This document shows positions 34,539 to 43,428 of a DNA stretch of 64,000 nt, piece after piece (position 1 is the stretch's first letter; each line of letters starts with the position of its first letter). The notes beneath the pieces were generated by a model, which saw nothing but the letters and a program-made list of their open reading frames with translations, was not told the DNA's origin and searched no databases. Source of the stretch: Coprococcus aceti (GTDB lineage Bacteria > Bacillota > Clostridia > Lachnospirales > Lachnospiraceae). The stretch spans positions 496,001-560,000 of the forward strand of contig NZ_JAOQJT010000001.1 of the NCBI RefSeq assembly GCF_025567285.1. Direction: 5' to 3'. Position numbers and translations under genes: made by a program.

Positions 34539-35141
34539 ATGACGGGATTGGAAACAATCGTAGAACAGATCCTTCAGGAAGCGCAGAAGGAAGCTGAAGA
34601 GATCAAAGCTCAGGCTGCCAGAAACGCGGATTCCATCATTGCAAATGCCAAAAAGACTGTGGATAAGATGAATGAGGAGACCAGAGAGAAGGTTGCCCAG
34701 GCAGAAAAGTCCGGATCATTCAGGGCAAAGTCCTCATCAGAACTTAAGAAGAGACAGGCGATACTTGCGGCAAAGCAGTCCATAATTGGGAATATGCTGG
34801 ATAAGGCATATGACGCAATGGTGGCGCTCCCGGATGAGGAGTATTTCCAGGTGATCGTCAAATGTCTGGAGAAGTCGGTACAGCCGAAAAGCGGAGAGAT
34901 ATGTTTCTCCGGGAAAGACAGAAAACGACTTACACCACAGACTGAGAAGCAGATAGAGCAGATAGCTACAGCTCATGGAGGAAGCCTTAAGGTGTCCAAT
35001 GGGAACTGTGATATAGATGGAGGATTTATCCTGATCTACGGAGGAATCGAGGAAAACTGTTCATTCAGGGCGATGCTGGACGCGAACAGAGAACATTTGG
35101 CAGACAAGGTAAATGAATTATTATTTGTTGATAACAGATAG
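34539..35141 (+). CDS. ntpE: V-type ATPase subunit E
   Basis: A 200-residue peripheral-stalk subunit. ATG 34539 has AAGGAGG 9 bases upstream; ATG 34530 would sit on that site. The N-terminal half is a long coiled coil (GLETIVEQILQEAQKEAEEI) and the C-terminal half a globular head with IDGGFILIYGGIEENCSF, a hallmark of subunit E. It pairs with the coiled-coil subunit at 31636. Confidence 0.93.
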   Translation: MTGLETIVEQILQEAQKEAEEIKAQAARNADSIIANAKKTVDKMNEETREKVAQAEKSGSFRAKSSSELKKRQAILAAKQSIIGNMLDKAYDAMVALPDEEYFQVIVKCLEKSVQPKSGEICFSGKDRKRLTPQTEKQIEQIATAHGGSLKVSNGNCDIDGGFILIYGGIEENCSFRAMLDANREHLADKVNELLFVDNR

Positions 35142-35155
35142 CTGGAGGTAGGCAG

Positions 35156-36127
35156 ATGGCAGACAAATATATATATGCAGTTGCCAGGATCAGGGCACTT
35201 GAGATGACGCTTATGAGTCAGGCAGTCATAGAACAGCTCGTGGCCACGGATTCCTACAAGAAGGCGGTTCAGTTCATCATAGAGAAGGGCTGGGGCGATA
35301 GTGATAAAGCCAGTATGGATGAAAATGACATACTTAGGGCGGAGACTGACAAGACGTGGGCTGCTGTGGCTGAGATGGTGGATGATATGTCCGTGTTCGA
35401 TGTCATAAGACTTCCAGATCTGTATCACAACCTCAAGGCGGCGATCAAGACTGTGGTTGCCGGGGAGACTCCTGCCCATGTGTTCTTCGACAATGCCGAG
35501 ATAGACGGTCAGAAGATGCTGTCCATCGTAAGTGACAAGGCGTGGGACAGACTTCCAGAACACATGAGAGACTGCGCGAGGGAGGCTTGGGACTGTATGG
35601 CACAGGCTGGAGATGGACAGATGTGCGATGCTGTGATAGACCGAGGAACACTGCTGGCAATCATGCAGGCTGCAAAGAAGGCAGATGACAGCCTGCTCAG
35701 GGATTATGCAGAGACGACGGTGGCTGTTGCAGATATCAAGATAGCGGTGAGATCCATGAAGACAGGTAAAAACAAGGATTTCATGAAGAGAGCCATGGCG
35801 GAGTGCAATACTCTGGATATTGACAGGCTGGCGACGGCTGCGGTGGCTGGCATGGAGGAGATAGAGAGATACCTTGCAGATACAGCATACGCTGGTGGGG
35901 CAGAGGCACTTTCTAAGTCGGCATCGGCATTTGAGAGATGGTGTGACAACCGTATCATAGAAACGATAAAGCCTCAGAAGTACAACCCATTTACGGTGGG
36001 ACCGATAGTGGCGTACATTCTGGCGAGGCTCAACGAGATAAAGACAGTCAGGATCATATTGACATGCAAGCTGAACCAGCTTCCGGAGGAGGCTATCAGG
36101 GAAAGGGTAAGGGAGATGTATGTATAA
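35156..36127 (+). CDS. ntpC: V-type ATPase subunit C (d subunit)
   Basis: A 323-residue helical, funnel-shaped socket that joins the central shaft to the rotor ring. It begins ADKYIYAVARIRALEMTLMS and ends with CDNRIIETIKPQKYNPFTVGPIVAYILARLNEIKTVRIILTCKLN, the family's conserved C-terminal block. Behind GGAGG; overlaps the next gene by 8 bases. Confidence 0.95.
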   Translation: MADKYIYAVARIRALEMTLMSQAVIEQLVATDSYKKAVQFIIEKGWGDSDKASMDENDILRAETDKTWAAVAEMVDDMSVFDVIRLPDLYHNLKAAIKTVVAGETPAHVFFDNAEIDGQKMLSIVSDKAWDRLPEHMRDCAREAWDCMAQAGDGQMCDAVIDRGTLLAIMQAAKKADDSLLRDYAETTVAVADIKIAVRSMKTGKNKDFMKRAMAECNTLDIDRLATAAVAGMEEIERYLADTAYAGGAEALSKSASAFERWCDNRIIETIKPQKYNPFTVGPIVAYILARLNEIKTVRIILTCKLNQLPEEAIRERVREMYV

Positions 36128-36440
36128 GATAGCTGTTATGGGCGATTATGACAGTATATACGGATTTGCAACTCTGGGCCTGGATACATTCCCTGTAGAT
36201 AATCTGGATTATGGGGTCACGTTGCTGAAAAGGCTGGCGGAGGACAATTATGCAGTCATATATATGACCGAGGCACTGGCTTCGGATCTCAATAAAGAGA
36301 TAGACAGATACAGAGAGGTTATGAAGCCTGCGATCATTCTCATACCGGGGATATCTGGCAATACAGGGGCTGGAATAGCGGGAGTAAAGAAATCCGTTGA
36401 GCAGGCTGTAGGCTCGGATATTTTATTTAATGAAGAGTAG
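36120..36440 (+). CDS. ntpG: V-type ATPase subunit F (NtpG)
   Basis: A 106-residue shaft subunit with a Rossmann-like fold: YKIAVMGDYDSIYGFATLGLDTFPVD at the start and PAIILIPGISGNTGAGIAGVKKSVEQAVGSDIL at the end. Binds the central stalk subunit D. Translation is coupled to subunit C by the overlap. Confidence 0.95.
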   Translation: MYKIAVMGDYDSIYGFATLGLDTFPVDNLDYGVTLLKRLAEDNYAVIYMTEALASDLNKEIDRYREVMKPAIILIPGISGNTGAGIAGVKKSVEQAVGSDILFNEE

Positions 36441-36476
36441 TGGAGCATACAAATAGAAGGGAGCGTGAGCTGTTAA

Positions 36477-38240
36477 GTGGCTACAGGAAAGATTAAGAAG
36501 GTCGCCGGACCACTGGTCATCGCTGAGGGCATGCGTGATGCAAATATGTACGACGTGGTGCGTGTAAGTGAGAGCAGACTTATCGGCGAGATCATAGAGA
36601 TGCACGGAGATCAGGCATCAGTTCAGGTATACGAGGAGACATCAGGACTTGCACCGGGAGCACCAGTCGAGTCAACGGGAATGCCTCTGTCAGTTGAACT
36701 GGGACCGGGACTTATAAGCAGTATATACGATGGAATCCAGAGACCACTGGATGATATCATGAAGATATGTGGTAACAACCTGAAGCGAGGAGTAGAAGTT
36801 CCATCGCTGAAGAGAGATATCAAGTGGACATTTGTGCCGACTGCCAAGGTGGGTGATAAAGTGTCGGCAGGCGATGTGATAGGAACAGTTCAGGAGACTG
36901 TGGTCGTCACACAGAAGATCATGGTGCCTTATGGTGTGACAGGAACCATCAAAGAGATAAAGGCAGGAGAATTCACAGTTGAGGAGACTGTGTGTGTGGT
37001 TGAGACAGACAAGGGTGACAGGGAGCTGACACTCATGCAGAAGTGGCCGGTTCGTAAGGGCCGTCCATATCAGGAAAAGATACCACCGATCATGCCACTT
37101 ATCACAGGACAGAGAGTTGTAGATACATTCTTCCCTATAGCAAAGGGAGGAGTGGCTGCGGTTCCCGGACCTTTCGGAAGCGGCAAGACAGTTATCCAGC
37201 ATCAGCTTGCAAAGTGGGCTGAGGCGGATATCGTTGTCTACATCGGATGCGGAGAGCGCGGAAATGAGATGACAGATGTTCTGAACGAGTTCCCAGAGCT
37301 GAAGGATCCGAAGACCGGACATTCACTCATGCAGAGAACAGTCCTCATAGCCAACACATCGGATATGCCGGTTGCGGCCAGAGAGGCATCTATATATACG
37401 GGTATAACTATAGCTGAGTATTTCCGTGATATGGGTTACTCGGTGGCACTCATGGCGGATTCCACATCGCGTTGGGCTGAGGCGCTCAGAGAGATGTCAG
37501 GACGTCTGCAGGAGATGCCTGGTGAGGAGGGTTACCCTGCTTACCTCGGTTCAAGACTTGCACAGTTCTACGAGAGAGCCGGAATGGTCAAGACTCTCGG
37601 CAGCGAGGGCAGAACCGGAGCACTGTCGGTTATCGGTGCGGTTTCTCCTCCGGGTGGTGATATTTCCGAGCCGGTTTCACAGGCAACACTTCGAATCGTC
37701 AAGGTATTCTGGGGACTGGATTCATCGCTTGCGTACAAGAGACATTTTCCTGCCATCAACTGGCTGACCTCATACTCTCTGTATGTGGACAATATGGGCA
37801 AATGGTTCGAGGAAAATGTAAATGAAAAGTTCATGGTCGACAGACAGAAGATGATGACCCTGCTTCAGGAGGAGGCAGAGCTCGATGAGATCGTTAAGAT
37901 GGTAGGTATGGATGCCCTTTCAGCGGGAGACCGACTGAAGATGGAGGCGGCGAGATCCATCAGAGAGGATTTTCTTCACCAGAACTCATTCCATGATGTG
38001 GACACATACACACCGCTTCACAAGCAGTTTCTGATGATGGAGCTCATCATGGCATTTTATGAGGAGTCAGCGCAGGCACTGGCCGGTGGAGCAAGCATAA
38101 GAAATATTCTGAACATGCCGATCAGAGAAAAGATCGGACGATTCAAATATGTGCTTCCTGAGAATGTGGATGAAGAGTACGAGAAGATATCCAGGGAGCT
38201 TGACAAGGAGCTTCAGGAAGCTATAGAGAAGGAGGACTAA
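36477..38240 (+). CDS. ntpA: V-type ATPase catalytic subunit A
   Basis: A 587-residue catalytic subunit starting at GTG 36477 (ATGKIKKVAGPLVIAEGM follows). Walker A GPFGSGKTVIQHQ (Lys237) is intact, preceded by the non-homologous insertion of about 90 residues typical of A subunits. Also visible: GCGERGNEM with the catalytic Glu, ALMADSTSRWAEALREMSGRL, and SVIGAVSPPGGDISEPV. With subunit B it forms the hexameric head. Confidence 0.97.
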   Translation: MATGKIKKVAGPLVIAEGMRDANMYDVVRVSESRLIGEIIEMHGDQASVQVYEETSGLAPGAPVESTGMPLSVELGPGLISSIYDGIQRPLDDIMKICGNNLKRGVEVPSLKRDIKWTFVPTAKVGDKVSAGDVIGTVQETVVVTQKIMVPYGVTGTIKEIKAGEFTVEETVCVVETDKGDRELTLMQKWPVRKGRPYQEKIPPIMPLITGQRVVDTFFPIAKGGVAAVPGPFGSGKTVIQHQLAKWAEADIVVYIGCGERGNEMTDVLNEFPELKDPKTGHSLMQRTVLIANTSDMPVAAREASIYTGITIAEYFRDMGYSVALMADSTSRWAEALREMSGRLQEMPGEEGYPAYLGSRLAQFYERAGMVKTLGSEGRTGALSVIGAVSPPGGDISEPVSQATLRIVKVFWGLDSSLAYKRHFPAINWLTSYSLYVDNMGKWFEENVNEKFMVDRQKMMTLLQEEAELDEIVKMVGMDALSAGDRLKMEAARSIREDFLHQNSFHDVDTYTPLHKQFLMMELIMAFYEESAQALAGGASIRNILNMPIREKIGRFKYVLPENVDEEYEKISRELDKELQEAIEKED

Positions 38241-38244
38241 GACT

Positions 38245-39615
38245 ATGCCAAAGGAATATAGAACTATACAGGAAGTTGCGGGTCCTCTGATGCTGGTGCA
38301 CGGAGTTGAGAATGTAGCTTATGATGAGCTGGGTGAGATTGAGCTGGCGGACGGCGAGATCAGACGATGCAAGGTCCTTGAGATAAATGGCGAGGACGCC
38401 CTGGTACAGCTCTTTGAGAATTCGACAGGTATCAACCTTTCAAACAGCAAAGTAAGATTCCTTGGAAGGAGTATGGAGCTCGGCGTATCAGAAGATATGC
38501 TTGGCCGTGTATTTGACGGACTTGGAAGACCTATAGATGGCGGCCCTGAGATACTTCCTGATGAGAGAAGAGATATCAATGGTCTGCCGATGAATCCGGC
38601 TGCCAGGAACTATCCGTCTGAGTTCATTCAGACAGGTATATCAGCCATAGACGGACTGAACACACTGGTAAGAGGACAGAAGCTGCCGATATTCTCGGCT
38701 TCAGGACTTCCGCACAGCCAGCTTGCAGCACAGATAGCAAGACAGGCAAAGGTGCGCGGAACAGATGAGCCATTCGCCGTCGTATTTGCAGCCATGGGTA
38801 TCACATTTGAGGAGGCAAACTTCTTCACAGAGAGCTTCAAGGAGACTGGTGCCATAGACAGAACAGTCCTCTTTATCAACCTGGCAAATGATCCTGCTGT
38901 TGAGCGAATCGCCACACCTAGAATGGCGCTTACCGCCGCTGAGTATCTTGCATTTGAGAAGAACATGCACGTTCTGGTAATCCTCACGGATATCACGAAC
39001 TATGCGGATGCACTTCGTGAGGTATCAGCCGCAAGAAAAGAGGTTCCGGGACGCCGTGGTTATCCTGGATACATGTACACTGACCTGGCAACTCTGTATG
39101 AGAGAGCCGGAAGACAGAAGGGTAAGAATGGAAGTATAACCATGATACCGATCCTGACCATGCCTGAGGATGACAAGACTCATCCTATACCAGACCTTAC
39201 GGGATATATCACAGAGGGACAGATCATTCTCTCAAGAGAGCTGTACAGAAAGGGAGTCACACCGCCTATCGATGTACTTCCATCACTGTCCAGACTTAAG
39301 GATAAGGGAACCGGTGAGGGCAAGACCAGAGGAGATCATGCCAGCACCATGAACCAGTTATTTGCAGCTTATTCAAGAGGAAAGGATGCCAAGGAACTTA
39401 TGACTATCCTGGGTGAGTCGGCACTTTCGGATATAGATATTATATATGCAAAGTTTGCAGAGGCATTTGAGAAGGAGTATGTATCCCAGGGGTACGGCAC
39501 CGACAGAAGTATTGAGGAGACACTTGCCATAGGCTGGAAGCTTCTCTCCATTCTTCCTAGAGCCGAGCTGAAACGTATCGACGACAAGTGGCTTGACATG
39601 TATTACGGAAAGTAG
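38245..39615 (+). CDS. ntpB: V-type ATPase regulatory subunit B
   Basis: A 456-residue non-catalytic partner of subunit A. The P-loop position reads PIFSASGLPHSQLAAQIA and lacks the GKT, as expected. Other blocks: AAMGITFEEANFFTESF, NLANDPAVERIATPRMALTAAEYLAFE and PGRRGYPGYMYTDLATLYERAGR. Starts 4 bases after subunit A. The inverted-repeat element begins 7 bases after its stop. Confidence 0.97.
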   Translation: MPKEYRTIQEVAGPLMLVHGVENVAYDELGEIELADGEIRRCKVLEINGEDALVQLFENSTGINLSNSKVRFLGRSMELGVSEDMLGRVFDGLGRPIDGGPEILPDERRDINGLPMNPAARNYPSEFIQTGISAIDGLNTLVRGQKLPIFSASGLPHSQLAAQIARQAKVRGTDEPFAVVFAAMGITFEEANFFTESFKETGAIDRTVLFINLANDPAVERIATPRMALTAAEYLAFEKNMHVLVILTDITNYADALREVSAARKEVPGRRGYPGYMYTDLATLYERAGRQKGKNGSITMIPILTMPEDDKTHPIPDLTGYITEGQIILSRELYRKGVTPPIDVLPSLSRLKDKGTGEGKTRGDHASTMNQLFAAYSRGKDAKELMTILGESALSDIDIIYAKFAEAFEKEYVSQGYGTDRSIEETLAIGWKLLSILPRAELKRIDDKWLDMYYGK

Positions 39616-39621
39616 TGGGTA

Positions 39622-39825
39622 GGCAATTTTGAAAGATGTAGATTGTGTTCGTCCCCCATTGCGGCATATATTGCCAATAGGGGGAGTTTGAGGTCGCCGG
39701 TCCTTAGGTGGCGCCTCAAGCGGCACCTTAGTACCGCTGCAGACCGAAATAAGCGGAAGCGACCCCCGGTTGGCAATATATGCCGCAATGGGGACACAAT
39801 TAAATGTACGACATTCAAAATTGCC
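39622..39825. repeat. MITE-like inverted-repeat element inside the V-ATPase operon
   Basis: A 204-base element between ntpB and ntpD. The ends are perfect 12-bp inverted repeats: GGCAATTTTGAA at 39622-39633 and its complement at 39814-39825. Inside, a perfect 24-bp inverted repeat (39654-39677 and 39770-39793, beginning CCCCATTGCGG) is followed by G-rich and C-rich tracts, and the centre folds again (GGTGGCGCC and CGGCACC parts). It has no gene of its own; a 67-codon open frame across it is repetitive by symmetry. No clear target-site duplication is visible. It could be a non-autonomous mobile element, or a structured RNA that tunes expression of ntpD. Confidence 0.75.
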
Positions 39826-39894
39826 ATATACACGTTGTCTTTGTAATACATGTCAAGTAGCTTGAAAATATATTTGGAAGAAAGGAGAAGACAG

Positions 39895-40569
39895 ATGGCT
39901 AATGTTGTGGTTAATCCAACCAGAATGGAGCTGACAAGGCTTAAGAAGAAGCTGGTCACGGCATCCAGAGGCCATAAGCTCCTTAAGGATAAGCGAGATG
40001 AGCTGATGAGGCAGTTCCTTGACATGGCAAGAGAGAATATGGAACTGAGAAAGAAGGTTGAGGCTGGCATCAAAGCTGCCAACACAGGCTTTGTAATAGC
40101 GAAGGCGGGTATGAATGAGCAGACATTGAGTACGGCGCTCATGGCTCCGAAGCAGGAGGTGCGGATCGCCCTTGGCGACAGGAATGTAATGAGTGTTGAC
40201 ATTCCTGTGTACGACTATAAGACGAAAAGCGCAAATTCAAATGACATCTATTCGTATGGATTTGCATTTACATCTGGAGAGCTGGACGATGCAGTGAAGT
40301 CCCTCTCGGATATACTTCCTGATATGCTGAGATTGGCGGAGGTGGAGAAGTCTTGCCAGATGCTCGCAGCGGAGATAGAGAAGACCAGAAGGCGTGTAAA
40401 TGCTCTTGAGCATGTCATCATCCCGGAGACTCGGGAGGGAATAAAGTATATAAGCATGAAGCTTGATGAGAATGAGCGAAGCACCCAGGTCAGACTTATG
40501 AAGGTCAAGGACATGATGCTGGAGGAGGCTCATCACTACAAAGAGCATCAGTTCGAGCATGCGCAGTAG
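39895..40569 (+). CDS. ntpD: V-type ATPase central-shaft subunit D
   Basis: A 224-residue coiled-coil shaft subunit. ATG 39895 follows AAAGGAG; upstream in-frame ATG 39850 lacks a site. The N-terminal helix starts ANVVVNPTRMELTRLKKKLVTASRGHKLLKDKRDEL and the C-terminal helix has EIEKTRRRVNALEHVIIPETREGIKYI, both signatures of subunit D. It is cut off from ntpB by 279 bases that hold the inverted-repeat element, unlike the tight spacing elsewhere in the operon. Confidence 0.95.
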   Translation: MANVVVNPTRMELTRLKKKLVTASRGHKLLKDKRDELMRQFLDMARENMELRKKVEAGIKAANTGFVIAKAGMNEQTLSTALMAPKQEVRIALGDRNVMSVDIPVYDYKTKSANSNDIYSYGFAFTSGELDDAVKSLSDILPDMLRLAEVEKSCQMLAAEIEKTRRRVNALEHVIIPETREGIKYISMKLDENERSTQVRLMKVKDMMLEEAHHYKEHQFEHAQ

Positions 40570-40610
40570 ACAGAATGATATTTAAACTTATAGGACAAAA
40601 GTTTTGATAA

Positions 40611-40656
40611 AAACCGCCCACACCTCAGATAAATAAAAGGGTGTGGGCGGTTTGAT
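40611..40656 (+). terminator. Intrinsic terminator after the V-ATPase operon
   Basis: A 14-bp perfect stem AAACCGCCCACACC/GGTGTGGGCGGTTT with a 14-base loop; the T tract is short (TTT, GATCTT). Confidence 0.75.
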
Positions 40657-40825
40657 CTTCTTGTGGACGGGAACTGAAAATAATCTGTATTTCCAGTTTG
40701 CTGGAAGCAAGACTGTTGCAAGAGTATCAAAGTATGAGATAAGCCAGATAGGCGACAAGGTTTCGTTCGTATTCATGCCACATAAGCTGCACTTCTTTGA
40801 CAGCACAACCGAAAAAACAATCTAA
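40643..40825 (+). pseudogene. Remnant of a sugar ABC-transporter ATPase (MsmK/UgpC-like C-terminus)
   Basis: An open frame of 60 residues reading GTENNLYFQFAGSKTVARVSKYE then IGDKVSFVFMPHKLHFFDSTTEKTI. This looks like the last 50 or so residues of a MalK/MsmK-type ATPase: a TOBE-domain strand pattern and the characteristic ending HxFDxxTEKxI. The nucleotide-binding domain is missing and the frame starts inside the terminator of the previous operon. No ribosome binding site. The remnant stands directly before a GH32 gene, where a sucrose/fructan transporter would be expected, so a deletion probably removed the rest. Confidence 0.65.
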
Positions 40826-40847
40826 TCAAGAAGAAGGAGGTCACAGT

Positions 40848-42305
40848 ATGTATACATGCCAGAAGGCAGATGAATATATAGAAAAGAACAGAGTAGACAG
40901 AGCAGACAAGCCGGAGTTCCATCTTACAACTCCGGTGGGCTGGTTAAACGACCCTAATGGATTTTCCATATATGGAGGAAAGGCACATTTGTTTTATCAG
41001 TTCCATCCATACAGCACGGAGTGGGGACCTATGCACTGGGGACATTCCACCTCAGATGATTTTATAAGATGGGAGGAGCTTCCAACAGCACTGGCACCTG
41101 ACTCGGATTATGATTCATTTGGCTGCTTTTCAGGAACTGCAATAGAGAATGACGGGAAGCATGTATTGTTCTATACAGGAGTAGTTGAGGAAAAACTGGC
41201 TGATGGAACTAAGAATGTTATACAAAACCAGTGTATGGCTGTAGGCGATGGAATTAGTTATGAAAAAATATCCGGCAATCCTGTTGTTGATGGGAAGATC
41301 ATGCCGGAGGAATGCAGCCGTGCTGATTTCAGAGATCCGAAGGTCTGGAAGGATGCGGACGGCAGGTACTATATGCTGGCTGGAAACCGGACATATGATG
41401 GAATCCCTCAGGTTGTACTGTTCTCTTCAGATGATATGTACAACTGGAAATTTGAATCAGTATTTGCAAAGGATGAAACAGGCAGATTTGGCGCAGTGTG
41501 GGAGTGCCCAGACTATTTTGAGATGGATGGACATAAGGTGCTTATAGTATCCCCACAGGACATGTCAGCAGATGGAGAGTTTCACAATGGAAATAACGTG
41601 GTATTCTTCACAGGCGATGTGGATGAAGAGAAACATATTTTCAAGTATGAAAAAGCAGTATCTGTGGACAGTGGATTTGATTTTTATGCACCACAGACTA
41701 TAAGAACACCTGATGGACGAAGAGTGATGATTGGCTGGATGCAGTCTTGGGACAGCGTAAATACGCTGCCACGTGGACAGAAGTGGGCATGTATGATGTC
41801 AGTTCCAAGAGAACTAATGATCTCTGACGGCAAGCTGATTCAGACTCCGGTCAGAGAGCTTTGTGGATACAGGCAGAACAAGCTGGTAGTTAATGATACT
41901 TTGCGTGGTGAGAAGACATATGAAGGCATTAACGGCAGAGTTATCGATATGACAGTTGATATAAAGAAAGCTGAATGCGGACATTTTACAATGCACTTTG
42001 CAAAGGATGAGATTCATGAAACCAATGTCAGCTATACCCCGGGAACACAAATGCTTGAGATAGACAGAACATTTGCGGGATGGATACGTGATACAAACTG
42101 TGTGCGCAAGGTCAAAATCAAGAATGGCAATGGACTTTCAAAAATGAGAATAGTGATGGATTGGAATTCCATAGAGATATTTGTAAATGATGGAGAACAG
42201 GTGCTGTCTACAGTTATATATACACCGCGCAATGCTCAGGATATTGTATTTGAAACTGACGGATGTGTGGAACTTGAGGTGGAGAAATACGATCTGAACA
42301 TATAG
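40848..42305 (+). CDS. GH32 beta-fructofuranosidase (sucrose/fructan hydrolase)
   Basis: A 485-residue cytosolic enzyme (no signal peptide) that hydrolyses sucrose, sucrose 6-phosphate or short fructans. ATG 40848 follows AAGGAGG. GH32 motifs: GWLNDPNGF (nucleophile Asp35), YQFHP, WGHSTSDD, ADFRDPKVW (Asp163) and WECPDYF (acid/base Glu219), then a C-terminal beta-sandwich (about 345-485). With a remnant transporter ATPase upstream and no permease or kinase adjacent, the phosphorylated-substrate option cannot be settled. A terminator hairpin follows. Confidence 0.95.
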   Translation: MYTCQKADEYIEKNRVDRADKPEFHLTTPVGWLNDPNGFSIYGGKAHLFYQFHPYSTEWGPMHWGHSTSDDFIRWEELPTALAPDSDYDSFGCFSGTAIENDGKHVLFYTGVVEEKLADGTKNVIQNQCMAVGDGISYEKISGNPVVDGKIMPEECSRADFRDPKVWKDADGRYYMLAGNRTYDGIPQVVLFSSDDMYNWKFESVFAKDETGRFGAVWECPDYFEMDGHKVLIVSPQDMSADGEFHNGNNVVFFTGDVDEEKHIFKYEKAVSVDSGFDFYAPQTIRTPDGRRVMIGWMQSWDSVNTLPRGQKWACMMSVPRELMISDGKLIQTPVRELCGYRQNKLVVNDTLRGEKTYEGINGRVIDMTVDIKKAECGHFTMHFAKDEIHETNVSYTPGTQMLEIDRTFAGWIRDTNCVRKVKIKNGNGLSKMRIVMDWNSIEIFVNDGEQVLSTVIYTPRNAQDIVFETDGCVELEVEKYDLNI

Positions 42306-42338
42306 GTCATATGCTCTGATTGACACAGAGGGTGATCG

Positions 42339-42394
42339 AATACCAGCTTGCAAAGATTAGAAAAACATCTGATTTTGCAGACTGGTATTTTGTT
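42339..42394 (+). terminator. Intrinsic terminator after the GH32 gene
   Basis: AATACCAG and CTGGTATT form the base of a longer hairpin (inner TTGCAAA/TTTGCAG) followed by TTGTTTATTT. Confidence 0.7.
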
Positions 42395-42619
42395 TATTTA
42401 TCCAGCAAATATGCTGACTACATGTAAATGTGCAATGTCATAAATTTAAGCGTATTGAAAAAAAGTTAAGCTCTGTTATTCAATGCAGTTATGTTATACT
42501 TATAGTGAAAACACTGTTGAAAAGTGTGGTAGTGCATCAGTGCGGGGGCCTAAAAACGACTACTGTACTTATTAGGACTAAAACATCAGTAAATGTTGGG
42601 AAAACAAAGGAGAAATTGC
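42395..42619 (+). promoter_or_regulatory. Upstream region of the TraX-like gene with extended -10
   Basis: An extended -10 TGTTATACT lies at 42492-42500 with no good -35. The roughly 110-base leader that follows contains a small hairpin ACACT/AGTGT and a GGGGGCC tract. No gene is seen in this stretch. Confidence 0.4.
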
Positions 42620-43402
42620 ATGAAAGTTCATAATTATAAAATAAAAAATAACTCTGAGCAGGCAGAGGGTGCAACTTGTGAAACGTGCAGAAAAATAACA
42701 TTGAACGGAATAGGTCTGCTTTCCGGAGCACAGCTTAAGTATATAGCGTTCATTTCAATGCTCATAGATCATACGAATAAGACATTGCTGTATCCGTATC
42801 TGGATGGTGGAATAATATCGGCTGTAAGTGATGTATTTGATGTCCTGGGGCGGATAGCTTTCCCGATATTCATATATATGTTGGTGGAAGGATATTTTCA
42901 TACGAGAAACAAGTGGAAGTATCTTGGAATGCTGCTTATATTTGGCGTGATATCTGAGATCCCTTATGACATGTTCTCCAGTGGCGTATTCTTTGAATGG
43001 AATGCAAATAATATTATGTTTACATTGGCGATGGTGCTGGCAATGATATGGATCATTGATGTGCTGAGGAAAAAAATGGAGAAGCTTCCCAAGGCAGTAT
43101 GGTTTATAGCAACGATACCGATAGTTGCCATAGTGTGTCTTATATCGATGAATCTTGCGGTTGATTATGACTACCACGCCATACTTATAGGATATTTCCT
43201 GTATATATTTCATGAAAAGTCCGCAATTGCAATACCGTTCTGCTACCTGGCGATGTTCAAGGAACCGTGGGCACTGTTGGGGTTTGGACTGACTTTGACA
43301 TACAATGGCAAGCGCGGCAGGCAGAATAAGCTGGTGAATTACCTGTTCTATCCAGTGCATATGCTGATACTCGGTATTATAAGGATGTGTCTTGGGCTGT
43401 GA
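42620..43402 (+). CDS. TraX-family membrane protein
   Basis: A 260-residue polytopic protein. ATG 42620 follows AAAGGAG. After a polar, Cys-containing N-terminus (about 30 residues) comes GAQLKYIAFISMLIDHTNKTLLYP, the TraX signature, then six to eight transmembrane helices, with the typical FPIFIYMLVEGYFHT, GVISEIPYDM and the C-terminal YNGKRG-x5-NYLFYPVHML. TraX acetylates F pilin in Escherichia coli, but chromosomal Firmicutes members are more general acyltransferase-like proteins of unknown target; a link with the Tad pilin 28 kb away would be speculation. Overlaps possible upstream starts of the next gene. Confidence 0.88.
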   Translation: MKVHNYKIKNNSEQAEGATCETCRKITLNGIGLLSGAQLKYIAFISMLIDHTNKTLLYPYLDGGIISAVSDVFDVLGRIAFPIFIYMLVEGYFHTRNKWKYLGMLLIFGVISEIPYDMFSSGVFFEWNANNIMFTLAMVLAMIWIIDVLRKKMEKLPKAVWFIATIPIVAIVCLISMNLAVDYDYHAILIGYFLYIFHEKSAIAIPFCYLAMFKEPWALLGFGLTLTYNGKRGRQNKLVNYLFYPVHMLILGIIRMCLGL

Positions 43403-43428
43403 TAGATGAGAAGGAGCACGGAGACGTT

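Noticed and set aside
39643..39846. 67-codon open frame across the inverted-repeat element
   Set aside because: It is produced by the repeat symmetry, has no ribosome binding site, and its two halves encode related Arg/Asn-rich strings from the two arms.
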